Positions 16,558-24,906 of a DNA stretch of 34,624 bases are shown here, piece by piece. Positions within the stretch are counted from its first letter, which is position 1; the number at the start of each line of letters is the position of its first letter. Both the position numbers and the translations under genes were made by a program. The notes beneath the pieces were generated by a model. That model was given only the letters and a program-made list of their open reading frames with translations, did no database searches and was not told the DNA's origin. Source of the stretch: Caldilineaceae bacterium (GTDB lineage Bacteria > Chloroflexota > Anaerolineae > Caldilineales > Caldilineaceae); NCBI GenBank assembly GCA_011523365.1, contig WTGY01000094.1:1-34624 (forward strand). The letters are read 5' to 3'.

Positions 16558-16670
16558 TCGGCATTCCAGCCAACACAATACTGAAGGTCCAGAGGAATTG
16601 TACCCGCAAGAGGGTAACCGAAGCGCCGACATTATTTCCCCGGCGGCGTCTCGCTCACAGCCCTGAGCTG

Positions 16671-17615
16671 TCAGTCCGATTCGTCTCCGACGATTTCTCT
16701 GTAAATCGTCTCAAGGTCCTCATCGCTATAGAAATGGATTACGAGCCGACCGCTCCCGTCCGCCTTGCGGTCGAGATTCACCTTCGTGCTGAGACGGTCT
16801 CGAAAACGGTTTTCCCAGTAACGCATCTGTGCCTGCAGATGTGAAGGTTCCTCCTCTCTCTCCTGCTCCGCGGGTTCTTCCTGCCACATGCGAACAAGCT
16901 CTTCTGCCTGCCGCACGTTCAGTTCCCTCGTAACAATTTGGTCGAGAGCTCTACGTTTGTCGTCGTCGCTGTCGAGACTCAGTAGGGCGCGGGCATGGCC
17001 GGCACTGATCATTCGATCATTCAACGCTGCCTGGATCTCGGTAGGCAGCCCCAGCAGTCGTACTGCGTTGGCCACCGCCGACCGGCTCTTTCCCACACGA
17101 TACGCCACCTGCGCCTGGGTCAGGCTGAACTGGTCAATCAACACACTGAAGGCAGATGCCTCCTCCAGGGGGCTCAGGTCGTCGCGCTGCAGATTCTCGA
17201 CCAGAGCCAGTTCCAGCAACTGCTGCGATGTCGCCTCGCGCACAACTGCGGGCAGGACCGGCAGCCCGGCCTGGCGCGCCGCCCGCCAGCGCCTCTCTCC
17301 TGCGATCAGCCAGTAGTGCTGCGGCTGATCAGGTTGTTCGGCGACGATTACCGGCTGAATAACCCCGTGTTCCCTTATGGAGGTAGCCAACTCAACCAGA
17401 CTTGCCGGCTCAAAGCGCGTTCGCGGCTGGTGAGGATTCGGCTCTATGCTGTCGACGGAAACTTCACTGATTCCCCCATGGCTCCCCTGATCGCCCTCTT
17501 CCTCTGCTTCGACCTCGTCCTGGGAGTCTGATCTGCCGAGTAACGCGCCCAGCCCGCGGCCAAGTCCGTGCCTTCGGCGGGGGTTAAATTGGTCGGCTCC
17601 GGTTCCTCTGCTCAT
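16671..17615 (-). CDS. parB: Chromosome-partitioning protein ParB
   Basis: A 314-residue DNA-binding CTPase-type partition protein that loads on parS sites and works with ParA to separate chromosome origins. The N-terminal GLGRGLGALLG is the ParA-interaction peptide. IEPNPHQPRTRF, then GERRWRAARQAGL and ALVENLQRDDLSPLEEA, are the ParB nuclease-fold boxes. TQAQVAYRVGKSRSAVANAVRLL is the helix-turn-helix. The C-terminal dimerisation part follows an acidic linker (AEQEREEEP). It starts 2 bases after the parA stop. No classical parS palindrome was found by eye in the window. Confidence 0.96.
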   Translation of the reverse strand: MSRGTGADQFNPRRRHGLGRGLGALLGRSDSQDEVEAEEEGDQGSHGGISEVSVDSIEPNPHQPRTRFEPASLVELATSIREHGVIQPVIVAEQPDQPQHYWLIAGERRWRAARQAGLPVLPAVVREATSQQLLELALVENLQRDDLSPLEEASAFSVLIDQFSLTQAQVAYRVGKSRSAVANAVRLLGLPTEIQAALNDRMISAGHARALLSLDSDDDKRRALDQIVTRELNVRQAEELVRMWQEEPAEQEREEEPSHLQAQMRYWENRFRDRLSTKVNLDRKADGSGRLVIHFYSDEDLETIYREIVGDESD

Positions 17616-17617
17616 GT

Positions 17618-18460
17618 CTAAGCCACCGTCTCGCCCAAAGAGCCAGTCTCGCCAACGCCGCCTGGCAGACCTTCAGAGGCCCCCCCAACCTTTGTCGGAA
17701 AACGCCTCATGAACTCTGCTGCCAGCGCCCTGTAAGCCAGCGCGCCGGCACTCTCAGGGGCATAGCCAAGTATTGTCAGGCCGTGACTTGGCGCTTCACT
17801 GAGACGTACTGATCGGGGAATTAGCGTCTCGAATGTCTCAAGGGGGAAGTGCCCCCGCACGTCCGCCACCACCTGCGTGCTGAGATTTGTACGCACGTCC
17901 GACATGGTCAACAACACACCGGCGACCTTCAATCGGCCATTCAAGACCTTTCGCACTTGCTGAATCGTGCTAAGCAGCTGGCTCAGACCCTCAAGCGCGA
18001 GATACTCACATTGGACAGGAATGATTATCCCATCAGCGGCAGTCAAACCGTTTATCGTGATCAGACCCAGGCTTGGTGGGTCATCAATGAATACGTAGTC
18101 GTACTCGAAGTGTAGAGGCTGCAGGGCCTTGGACAGGAGCTGTTCGCGGGCCATCCTCGCCGCCATTTCAACTTCTGCACCAGCCAGATCGAGGTTGGCG
18201 GGCACCAGGCTCAGTCCGGGCTGCGTCGTTGCCGTAACAGCTTCCCGCACGGGCCTGTTTTCGATGAGGACATCGTAGAGGCTTGTTCCCGGTTTCCTGG
18301 GGTCGATACCCAGGCTGGTCGTGGCATTGGCCTGCGGATCACTGTCAACAAGAAGAACCCTGCAACCCGCCCCAGCCAAGTACGCGCAGAGGTTTACGGC
18401 GGTAGTTGTCTTGCCCACGCCGCCCTTTTGGTTGGCGATCGCGAATATCTGAGCCGTCAT
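17618..18460 (-). CDS. parA: Chromosome-partitioning ATPase ParA/Soj
   Basis: A 280-residue deviant-Walker ATPase that binds the nucleoid and moves ParB-parS complexes. NQKGGVGKTTTAVNL (10-24) is the deviant Walker A with signature Lys12 and Lys17. VDSDPQANAT is the Walker A' box, and YVFIDDPPSLG the Walker B region, where the usual DCPP is DDPP. LIPRSVRLSEAPSHG is the C-terminal ParA signature. The length is slightly above Soj because of a glycine-rich tail (about 258-280). GGGAG stands 4 bases before the ATG. It overlaps functionally with parB in one operon and lies 68 bases after the sugar-kinase gene. Confidence 0.96.
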   Translation of the reverse strand: MTAQIFAIANQKGGVGKTTTAVNLCAYLAGAGCRVLLVDSDPQANATTSLGIDPRKPGTSLYDVLIENRPVREAVTATTQPGLSLVPANLDLAGAEVEMAARMAREQLLSKALQPLHFEYDYVFIDDPPSLGLITINGLTAADGIIIPVQCEYLALEGLSQLLSTIQQVRKVLNGRLKVAGVLLTMSDVRTNLSTQVVADVRGHFPLETFETLIPRSVRLSEAPSHGLTILGYAPESAGALAYRALAAEFMRRFPTKVGGASEGLPGGVGETGSLGETVA

Positions 18461-18528
18461 CGCTCTCCCAACGGCAGATGTTCGCCAGCATAGGAGTGAG
18501 CCATCCCGTCAAAGAGTTCCTTCACAGA

Positions 18529-19410
18529 CTAGGCAGCGCCATGCCGCCAGGGATGCCGGGCCATGTAGTCCAAGACCCTTTCGTGGCTGGGAATCCCTGT
18601 CACGCCTTTTCCCTCAACGCCGAAAGAAGCCGTAACATTTGCGTAGCGGGCCGAATCGAGCGGGTCGCCGGTTTCATCAAGCCGCAGCAAAAAGGCAGTC
18701 GCAAAGATGTCCCCGGCGCCTGTAGGATCAACTTCGTTTGCGGGGCGAGGAGGAATCGGGACTATCTCGGTCTCCGATCCTGGTCTTCGCCTGTAGATGG
18801 TGCTCCCTTCACGGTACTCGGTCAATACGACGAGCGCCACGTATTTGAGGAATTCCTCCAACTGACCCAAGTCGCCGTCAATGTCGTCAATCGATAGAAT
18901 GAGCGCGTCGAGGTGGGGAAGAATATCCGCCATATCGATCCACGGCGTCGGGTATACCCTGCCGTCTTCGTCCCACCGGCGCATCCAGCCCTGGGGCACA
19001 GCTGCCACAATCGTTTCGGAGTCAAAAATGGAAGCCACTTCAGACTTTACCTCGTTCACAAGAGGACCAAGGAGTGCGATTTGGGGTGCCCTTAAGTGAG
19101 GCGGAATGTCCTCGGCAGCGATTGGCGGCGAGGGCGTGTAGCAATACTGGATGCGACCGTCGCGTGAGTAAAGATTCGCGAATGTAGTTGTATTTTCGCA
19201 AGGCAGTACGTGAAGGTCGGCCAAGGCGCTCAAGGCAGATAGTTCGATGTCTTTACCTGCTCGAGTCAGAACGGCCGGCCTGCTTCCAAGCCGGGCAGCT
19301 GTTACCGCCGCAAAGCTAACCGTACCTCCCAGCAAATAGTCGGTCGCGGCCGGATCTGCAGTCGCAATGTCTCGCGTCACAGTTCCTATCGCTAGCAAAT
19401 CGATCGACAT
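18529..19410 (-). CDS. PfkB-family carbohydrate kinase
   Basis: A 293-residue ribokinase-like sugar or nucleoside kinase. The conserved C-terminal anion-hole and catalytic-base motif is VDPTGAGDIFATAF (228-240), with Asp234 as the likely base. The N-terminal part begins IGTVTRDIA and has YLLGGTVSFAAVTAARLG, equivalent to the first PfkB signature GGxxxNxA with Asn replaced by Phe/Ala. The lid region is short. The substrate is unknown; ribokinase, fructokinase, 2-keto-3-deoxygluconate kinase and nucleoside kinase activities all occur in this family. No clear ribosome binding site precedes the ATG. Its place between jag and parA is unusual for a sugar kinase. Confidence 0.85.
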   Translation of the reverse strand: MSIDLLAIGTVTRDIATADPAATDYLLGGTVSFAAVTAARLGSRPAVLTRAGKDIELSALSALADLHVLPCENTTTFANLYSRDGRIQYCYTPSPPIAAEDIPPHLRAPQIALLGPLVNEVKSEVASIFDSETIVAAVPQGWMRRWDEDGRVYPTPWIDMADILPHLDALILSIDDIDGDLGQLEEFLKYVALVVLTEYREGSTIYRRRPGSETEIVPIPPRPANEVDPTGAGDIFATAFLLRLDETGDPLDSARYANVTASFGVEGKGVTGIPSHERVLDYMARHPWRHGAA

Positions 19411-19505
19411 GGACGGTTCGTGCGCTGTTTACGATTGGTATCCCTGGATTCTCCGGCAGGGAATTGGCTCAAGAAACCCCCTTCGAAAGACCCAACGCGA
19501 AGCAG

Positions 19506-19524
19506 CCGTTCAGTAGGCGAACGG
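19506..19524 (-). terminator. Weak hairpin after jag
   Basis: On the minus strand CCGTTC (complement of 19519-19524) and GAACGG (complement of 19506-19511) form a 6-bp stem with a 7-base loop, 14 bases after the jag stop. No T-run follows, so it may be only a pause or processing element. Confidence 0.28.
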
Positions 19525-19538
19525 TTGTGTGGCCCCCA

Positions 19539-20393
19539 TTACTTGAGGAGGATCTGCACTTTGCGCCGAGTATCTTCTCCGGTGCTCGAAGTATAGACGT
19601 GCTCGTGGTCGCGTAACGCAATGTGAACGAGGCGGCGTTCGCTTGCTGGCATTGGTTCCAGAGATGCCGGCCTCCCTGAGGCCACGACTTGCTCCGCTAG
19701 GCGGTGGGCCAACTGGCTGAGCTGCTCAGCTCTTCTCTGCTTGTACCCGTCAATGTCGACAACGATGTTTTTCCAGCGATGCAGCTCCTGATTTACCATG
19801 AGCCGGATAAGGTACTGCATGCTCGCCAGAGTCTCGCCGTTGCGACCGATTAGAACGCCCAATTCTTCGCCAACAACATTCAGACAAAGTGACCGGTCAC
19901 TGTCCTCCGGATTGTCCTGCCAGGCAACCTCAATTTCGGCCTCGATGCCCAAATGCACCAACATCTGGTTGAGCAGATCGAACGCAAGATCCTCCAGTTC
20001 CCCATCGCTCTCGTCCGGCTCTACATCAGACTCGGGAAGCGAGTCTTGCGCCTGCGCCGGTGGAGCGCCACCATCGACCGCTTCATGATCCTCCGCTGAC
20101 TTTGCATTGAGACTGCCGGGGGCTTCGTACTCAGGCGCCGATTCAGCAACGGCCGTAATTCCTGCTGAGACATCGCTCTCTTCCTCGGCCTTAGCTGCCC
20201 GCGGCAGTTCATCAGCTTTGCGAGTCAGTCGAACGTGGGCATCGGAGGCGCCGATTCCCAGGATTCCGCGGCTCCCTTCGTCGAATACTTCGATTTCGAC
20301 CATATCCCGGGAAACGCCTAGTTGGCGCAATCCTTCATCGACAGCCGCCTCCACGGTCTTTGCCCTGTACTCGTAGCTCTGACCTTCATTCAT
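19539..20393 (-). CDS. jag: Jag/KhpB RNA-binding protein (SpoIIIJ-associated)
   Basis: A 284-residue cytoplasmic RNA-binding protein. The Jag N-terminal domain spans about 1-58 (YEYRAKTVEAAVDEGLRQLG, then SRGILGIGA). An acidic, low-complexity linker covers about 60-135. A KH domain follows with its GxxG loop in LIGRNGETL (near 181-189), and an R3H domain closes the protein (RAEQLSQLAHRLAE, SERRLVHIALRDH). In other bacteria KhpB works with KhpA in RNA control of cell division and envelope growth. The gene begins one base after the yidC stop, so translation is probably coupled, matching the widespread yidC-jag pairing. Confidence 0.95.
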   Translation of the reverse strand: MNEGQSYEYRAKTVEAAVDEGLRQLGVSRDMVEIEVFDEGSRGILGIGASDAHVRLTRKADELPRAAKAEEESDVSAGITAVAESAPEYEAPGSLNAKSAEDHEAVDGGAPPAQAQDSLPESDVEPDESDGELEDLAFDLLNQMLVHLGIEAEIEVAWQDNPEDSDRSLCLNVVGEELGVLIGRNGETLASMQYLIRLMVNQELHRWKNIVVDIDGYKQRRAEQLSQLAHRLAEQVVASGRPASLEPMPASERRLVHIALRDHEHVYTSSTGEDTRRKVQILLK

Positions 20394-20394
20394 C

Positions 20395-21396
20395 TTATCT
20401 TCTCTTTCGATTGCGTCGGTTTCGTCGACGCTGAGGCGTCCTCTTCCGTTGGGGTGCGGTCGCTTCCGCAGCCGGAGTAACCGTCGAACCGCCGTCCGAA
20501 GAACCCGCGCCGGCCGTTGCAGTCAATGCCTGTGGCGCGGCCGGCGCGATCGCACTGTTCACACCGCTCAGGTAGTTGGCGATGTAAGTCTGTCCCAACT
20601 GCAACAGGTTGCTCGTCACCCAGTACAAAGACAGACCTGCCGGCACCTGCAAAGTAAAGAAGCCGAACATCAAAGTCATGATCGTCGTCATCTGCTTCAT
20701 CATACCGGCCTGGCCCTCACTGCCGGTCGGCGTGGTCGCCGTCGTCATCCTCTGCATGTAGACTTGGCTGATCATGAGCAAGGCGGGCAATACAAGGTAT
20801 GCCAGCAGAAGCAGATACTCGCCCTCATTGAACTTTTCGGGGATCCAGGCAAGTCCCCGCGTGAATTCAGGAAAGCCAAGGTCGGGAATCCAAAAGAAGC
20901 GGGCGTCAGTCAAGGCAGGACCCAACGCCACAAGAGCTGAATACAGCCCAAACAGGACCGGCATCTGTACGACCATTGGCAAGCAGCCGCTGAGCGGGTT
21001 CACCCCTGCCTCCCGATACAGCTTCATTTGCTCCTGCGCCATCTTGTCGCGGTTCTTTCCGTACTTCTTTTGGAGCTCCTGAAGTTGAGGCTGCAGGCCC
21101 TTCTGCGCCTGCATGCTTTTTATCTGGATCATCGTCAGAGGGAACGTGATCATCTTGATAATTATCGTAAACAGGATGATCGCAAAGCCCCAGCTATAGG
21201 GGAAATCCCAATTTACCAGGCTTGTATTCAGCCATATGAGAGACTTAGCCAGAGGGAATACGATGACTACCTGCCACCATCCATCTGCCTCGGCGGTGTT
21301 CCAGTCCACCACGCCTTCGCGCGGTACACCGCAGCCGCCAAGTAGAAGAGCCGCCGATACCAGGATCAACAGCCAGAGGATCCTTCTGCGATTCAC
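20395..21396 (-). CDS. yidC: Membrane protein insertase YidC/OxaA
   Basis: A 333-residue insertase that folds proteins into the cytoplasmic membrane. A signal-like N-terminus ends in LLLGGCG, a predicted lipoprotein Cys. The five-segment YidC core follows: WGFAIILFTIIIKMITFPLT, the charged coiled cytoplasmic loop SMQAQKGLQPQLQELQKKYGKN, then NPLSGCLPMVVQMPVLFGLY and QVPAGLSLYWVTSNLL. The conserved groove Arg of many relatives is Lys here (IIIKM). The C-terminal tail is strongly basic (RKRTPQRRRNRRNRKRR), suited to ribosome contact. A longer frame begins with TTG at 21426, but AGGAGA (complement of 21403-21408) is placed 6 bases before the GTG at 21396, and that start gives the normal N-terminus. 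Confidence 0.94.
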   Translation of the reverse strand: MNRRRILWLLILVSAALLLGGCGVPREGVVDWNTAEADGWWQVVIVFPLAKSLIWLNTSLVNWDFPYSWGFAIILFTIIIKMITFPLTMIQIKSMQAQKGLQPQLQELQKKYGKNRDKMAQEQMKLYREAGVNPLSGCLPMVVQMPVLFGLYSALVALGPALTDARFFWIPDLGFPEFTRGLAWIPEKFNEGEYLLLLAYLVLPALLMISQVYMQRMTTATTPTGSEGQAGMMKQMTTIMTLMFGFFTLQVPAGLSLYWVTSNLLQLGQTYIANYLSGVNSAIAPAAPQALTATAGAGSSDGGSTVTPAAEATAPQRKRTPQRRRNRRNRKRR

Positions 21397-21652
21397 AGTA
21401 TTTCTCCTAATCGCGGCACCAAACAATGGCGCCAGCAGGGCCGATCAAGGTCTCGATCTACGTTGCCTGGGTCGCCCCAAGTTCTTGAATTTTCCGGCCG
21501 TATCACGTGCATCTCAGCCTCTACATGGCGTAGAACACCGCCGTATTGTGTAACCGGCATTTGCCCTGCGATCCGGCACTCTGCCTTTCACAGTTCGACG
21601 TAGGAAACCCCAGAGAGAGTGCAGCGAAAACAGGTGAGTAAGGAATGATTCG

Positions 21653-21862
21653 CTAAGGTACGGGGTCAAAGCCACCGGGATTCCATGGATGGCATCGACA
21701 GATGCGCCGCAGACCCATCCACGTCCCTTGTGCCGCTCCGTAACGCTCCACCGCCTCGTATGTGTACTGTGAACACGTAGGATGGAATCGGCAGTTGCTC
21801 CCCATGAGCGGTGAAACGCCCCTCTGATAGAGCCTGATGAGGATCAGCAAGACACGCCGCAC
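21653..21862 (-). CDS. yidD: Membrane protein insertion efficiency factor YidD
   Basis: A 69-residue YidD protein. Family features are [52 protein letters not shown] and GGFDPVP at the end. The conserved Cys residues in NCRFHPTCS and RCHPW are all present. It lies at the membrane surface and helps YidC/Sec insertion. It starts with GTG 3 bases after the rnpA stop, with GGGAGAGG in the end of rnpA as ribosome binding site. The 256 bases to yidC hold no gene. Confidence 0.95.
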   Translation of the reverse strand: MRRVLLILIRLYQRGVSPLMGSNCRFHPTCSQYTYEAVERYGAAQGTWMGLRRICRCHPWNPGGFDPVP

Positions 21863-21865
21863 AAC

Positions 21866-22240
21866 TCACCTCTCCCAGGCCCTGTCCTCGTTGCGGCCCA
21901 TGGCAGAGACATGGAGTTTCGCTCGACCAAAGAGACGGGAAAAACCCTCGTCAATCTGACCGTAGCTGGCATTTCGAATCGGAGTTCGGGCAATCACGAC
22001 GCAGTCCCAACCAGGCCGAATCTGATCCATGCGCAGCCGCACAGACTCACGCATCCGCCGCTTTACGCGATTTCGCAGGACCGCCTTGCCAATACGGCGG
22101 CTCACTGAGAAGCCAAAGCGGCTATAGGAGAGGCGATTTTCCAAGATGCACAAGACGGCAATGCGGCTGCTAAACGATCTGCCTTTGCGGCGAATCTCCT
22201 GAAACCGGCTGTTGTCCCGTACTCGGAAGCGTCGTTTCAC
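21866..22240 (-). CDS. rnpA: Ribonuclease P protein component
   Basis: A 124-residue basic protein that assists the RNase P RNA in trimming tRNA 5' ends. The N-terminus KRRFRVRDNSRFQEIRRKGRSF and the RNR signature RNRVKRRMRE are typical. The frame is open upstream to 22378, but the family N-terminus begins at the GTG at 22240; no strong ribosome binding site is visible there, and translation may depend on reading from rpmH. It is followed at once by yidD. Confidence 0.95.
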   Translation of the reverse strand: MKRRFRVRDNSRFQEIRRKGRSFSSRIAVLCILENRLSYSRFGFSVSRRIGKAVLRNRVKRRMRESVRLRMDQIRPGWDCVVIARTPIRNASYGQIDEGFSRLFGRAKLHVSAMGRNEDRAWER

Positions 22241-22411
22241 GCCGTTGAAAGTCCGAATTGTCAAATAGACCTTCAAGTGCTGACTGAAAGCATTTGCACG
22301 AAGGCTAGAGCGCTTCGCGCCTCGTTGAAAATGTCCCACACTTACCCGTTCACCCACTCTCCTACACCGACGTTGCACTGCCGGCCATCCAGCTCTTTTG
22401 GGTTCGCGCTT

Positions 22412-22576
22412 CTAGAACGTTCTCTTACGAGTTGAAAGCTGGACCGTGATTTCTGTCCTCTTCTTAAGGCGGCGGCGCTTCAACACATTGCGTCCGCCGG
22501 GCTTACTCATTCGCTTGCGAAAGCCGTGTGTGCGCAGCCGCTTGCGAACCTTCGGTTGCCAGGTTCGTTTCGGCAT
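22412..22576 (-). CDS. rpmH: 50S ribosomal protein L34
   Basis: A 54-residue basic ribosomal protein, found by translating the minus strand. It begins [19 protein letters not shown] and continues [20 protein letters not shown], the classical L34 sequence, with a short C-terminal extension ([13 protein letters not shown]) beyond the usual 44-47 residues. AAGGAGT (complement of 22583-22589) lies 6 bases before the ATG at 22576. It heads the rpmH-rnpA-yidD-yidC-jag cluster and has a strong promoter directly upstream. Confidence 0.97.
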   Translation of the reverse strand: MPKRTWQPKVRKRLRTHGFRKRMSKPGGRNVLKRRRLKKRTEITVQLSTRKRTF

Positions 22577-23307
22577 TTCTTCACTCCTTCAAAGAACTAT
22601 TCAGAATAACTACCAATAGTCAATTATACGTGGCATCAGCAATGGCTGTCAAATCTACCGCCAATTTCGTTACTCCGCGTTTTCTGCGACTCGTCCCCTT
22701 CTCAAGTTTTCCACCTTCCAGTTACGCTCGAGTCGGTTCGTGCAATACAGACAAGCCGTACTCTCGCCCTACGTGCCTCTCTTTGCTCTCTCCTTGTCAT
22801 TCCTCTTCAGAGTCAGTCGCCGCAATCATGAGCCATTACCCACTTGTCGCTGCCAGACGCTTTGAATTATTCCCTTGACTTGCACAGTGGAGACGGCCAT
22901 GTAGTTGCCGCGTATTGTCATGTCACTCCTGTAATTCGCGTCGCAATGGCTGCAGTCTGAACTGGGTTCTGGCCCACCTGATCCTGTTATAGAGGTGAAA
23001 AACGCCAGGTCACCTATGGAAGGGTTGCGCAGGCAGGGCGTTTCCGGGCCTTATCAGACAGGCCACCGGATTGCGAACTGAATGGAGTTGCCTTCTGGCA
23101 GTCGACCATGGGACAGATCATCCCGCTCCCGCCTCTCCCGTTCGTACTATCCCCCGGCACGAATGGGAACTTAAGAGCAGCCTTTTTCGCTCAAATATCG
23201 CGTATGATATAGTATTCATAGCCGTCTTTTCGCGTTGGGCGGCAGAGCCTCCGTCAAACCGGTGCCGCCTCCGGGCATTTGGCGTTGCAAATGAACTGTA
23301 GCTAATT
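22577..23307. other. Divergent intergenic region between rpmH and the membrane-protein gene
   Basis: 731 bases without a supported gene. It contains the rpmH promoter near 22623-22652 and a somewhat AT-richer patch around 23190-23220 with TATGAT that could serve the + strand gene. In many genomes a replication origin and dnaA lie beside rpmH; here only poor DnaA-box look-alikes were seen (for example TTTTCCACC near 22706), no cluster and no dnaA. A short inverted repeat AGGTGA...TCACCT lies near 22993-23016. Confidence 0.5.
22623..22652 (-). promoter_or_regulatory. Vegetative promoter of rpmH
   Basis: On the minus strand TTGACA (complement of 22647-22652) and TATAAT (complement of 22623-22628) match the sigma-70 consensus exactly, with an 18-base spacer. 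The start point would be near 22616, leaving a leader of about 40 bases before rpmH. This strength fits a ribosomal protein operon. Confidence 0.8.
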
Positions 23308-24723
23308 TTGAATTCCGAATCTGAAAACGCCTCTCGATCTTCGGACGGCAGCACAGAGTCGGCTGAGGAAGTTAAGGCGGGTCCAGGTCCGAGAGACTTG
23401 GCGCGGGAAGAGTTATCCTCCCTGCAAATGCTCGAGGAATCGGCGGCACAATTGGCCGCGCTGCGTCAACGCGCGGAGTTTCTCCTAGAGCAGATGGCCG
23501 CCAGCGCCGAATCCGCCTCATCACGAGACGTCGTGGAAGGCGAGGCGCTTGAGCCCTCAGAAGCAGTTGAGAATCAGCAAGAACCAACCTCGCGATCCGA
23601 CCTGATTCTTCCTCCTCAACAGGAAAACAATTCGCCATCAGACCAAGTTCGAAACGACGCCACAGTGGCAGTGGCGTCTGACACAGATTCAGGCACACCC
23701 GACCCCGCCGGGCCTGATGCCGAAACGCACCACTGGTCCCCTTTGTCGATCCGACAGGACACAGAGCCAACTTCCGATACGGCGTCCCATCCAGCCGGTC
23801 ACGGCCAGTCTCCTCGCGAAGTCAATCAGTCGGGCGGGGAAGAATCGTCCTATTTGCGGTCAAGCCGGGATCGCGCGGGCCGGCAGGAGCCTCAGGAGCA
23901 GCAGTATCGGATTCAGAAGATACAACCGCAATCCGAGTCTCTACTGGACCATCCCGTAACAGTAGCGCCTCCACCCGACTGGCTCAAGTTCGAAGTTGCG
24001 CCAGAATCTCTCTCTTCCGATTCGCAATTGATTGAGGAAGAGATTGCCGGGCTCTACGAAGCAATTGAACGGTTTCGGGAAACGCGGCGTGAAAACACAG
24101 GACATGTCCTGTCCCTGCTTCGGGAGGCCAAGGAAATCATCGCGGGCCAGCCCCACCGCATGGAACGGGCCCAGTACAATATTCAGCAGGCCAGACAGAT
24201 AATTGAACGCGCCAAATCAAGCCGTAGTCGCTCACGCGGCATCGCGCTGCGCACGTTCGCGCTCCTCTTCCTCTGGCTGGCCGCGTTGGGGGGTCTTGGC
24301 ACTGTACTGTTCGTCTACCCGCTCGAAGTCAATGAAATTATCCTGCTTATTTCTTCCAGTACGGGGTGGAACACATCGCACTACTATACCCTTCTTTGGA
24401 CGGTAGCAGCGGGCGGGACTGGCGGATGGGTGGGCACTATATCTTTTATCTTTGAGAGAATGCGAGTGCATGAGGAGTTCGACCGCCACTACATTCTGCG
24501 CTCAATGATTCAGCCGCTAATGGGGGTAATCCTTGGGCTTATCTGCTACGTGATACTGGTCGTCCTTTTCAGCATTTTAAGTGCATCGGTAATCGGACAT
24601 CCTGTAACCGCCTACCTGCCCGCCGCCCTTGCCCTGCCTGTTGGTTTCTGGCAGGTGTACGTCTACGCCGCCATCTTCCGCATTACCCGAATCCTCACAT
24701 TTCAGCGCCGCCGCCGCTGGTAA
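23308..24723 (+). CDS. Unrecognised membrane protein with long disordered N-terminal half
   Basis: A 471-residue frame with no family recognised. About 1-240 is polar and probably disordered, rich in Ser, Glu, Gln and Pro. About 245-310 is a charged helical stretch (LIEEEIAGLYEAIERFRETRRE, then AQYNIQQARQIIERAK) that may form a coiled coil. From about 315 it has roughly four membrane segments: ALRTFALLFLWLAALGGLG, a Gly/Thr-rich segment near 365-385, LMGVILGLICYVILVVLFS and ALALPVGFWQVYVYAA. It ends with a basic tail. The first start in frame after a stop is TTG 23308, without a ribosome binding site; ATG 23428 is the alternative, so the N-terminus is uncertain. It lies between rpmH and priA and could be a membrane anchor or adaptor, but this is a guess from shape alone. 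Confidence 0.7.
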   Translation: MNSESENASRSSDGSTESAEEVKAGPGPRDLAREELSSLQMLEESAAQLAALRQRAEFLLEQMAASAESASSRDVVEGEALEPSEAVENQQEPTSRSDLILPPQQENNSPSDQVRNDATVAVASDTDSGTPDPAGPDAETHHWSPLSIRQDTEPTSDTASHPAGHGQSPREVNQSGGEESSYLRSSRDRAGRQEPQEQQYRIQKIQPQSESLLDHPVTVAPPPDWLKFEVAPESLSSDSQLIEEEIAGLYEAIERFRETRRENTGHVLSLLREAKEIIAGQPHRMERAQYNIQQARQIIERAKSSRSRSRGIALRTFALLFLWLAALGGLGTVLFVYPLEVNEIILLISSSTGWNTSHYYTLLWTVAAGGTGGWVGTISFIFERMRVHEEFDRHYILRSMIQPLMGVILGLICYVILVVLFSILSASVIGHPVTAYLPAALALPVGFWQVYVYAAIFRITRILTFQRRRRW

Positions 24724-24825
24724 TGTCCGCGGGTAGGACCGTCACGTCCTCGCCCTCCAGACAGACTGGTTGCGATATAGGCAAAGCTGGTATCCGAATT
24801 GCTCCCGGGGCGAAAGGCAGATCCC

Positions 24826-24855
24826 TTGGTGGGCGGGCCGCACCTGGGTTAGAAT
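24826..24855 (+). promoter_or_regulatory. Candidate priA promoter
   Basis: TTGGTG (24826-24831) and TAGAAT (24850-24855) are near-consensus hexamers with an 18-base spacer, about 50 bases before the priA start. The spacing equals that of the two perfect promoters in the window. Confidence 0.42.
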
Positions 24856-24906
24856 CGGCGCAGGAATAATCGAACATATGAACCATAATGTCTTTAGGAT
24901 CACACT

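Noticed and set aside
16671..18460. parS sites within or near parAB.
   Set aside because: No TGTTTCACGTGAAACA-like palindrome was found by eye; isolated CACGTG cores (for example near 21506 and 31396) lack symmetric flanks.
21397..21652. Seven-base inverted repeat GCACTCT (21576-21582) and AGAGTGC (21616-21622) between yidD and yidC.
   Set aside because: The 33-base loop and lack of further pairing make it weak evidence for a structured RNA.
22577..23307. Possible replication origin beside rpmH.
   Set aside because: Only isolated DnaA-box look-alikes with two or more mismatches, no cluster, no dnaA.
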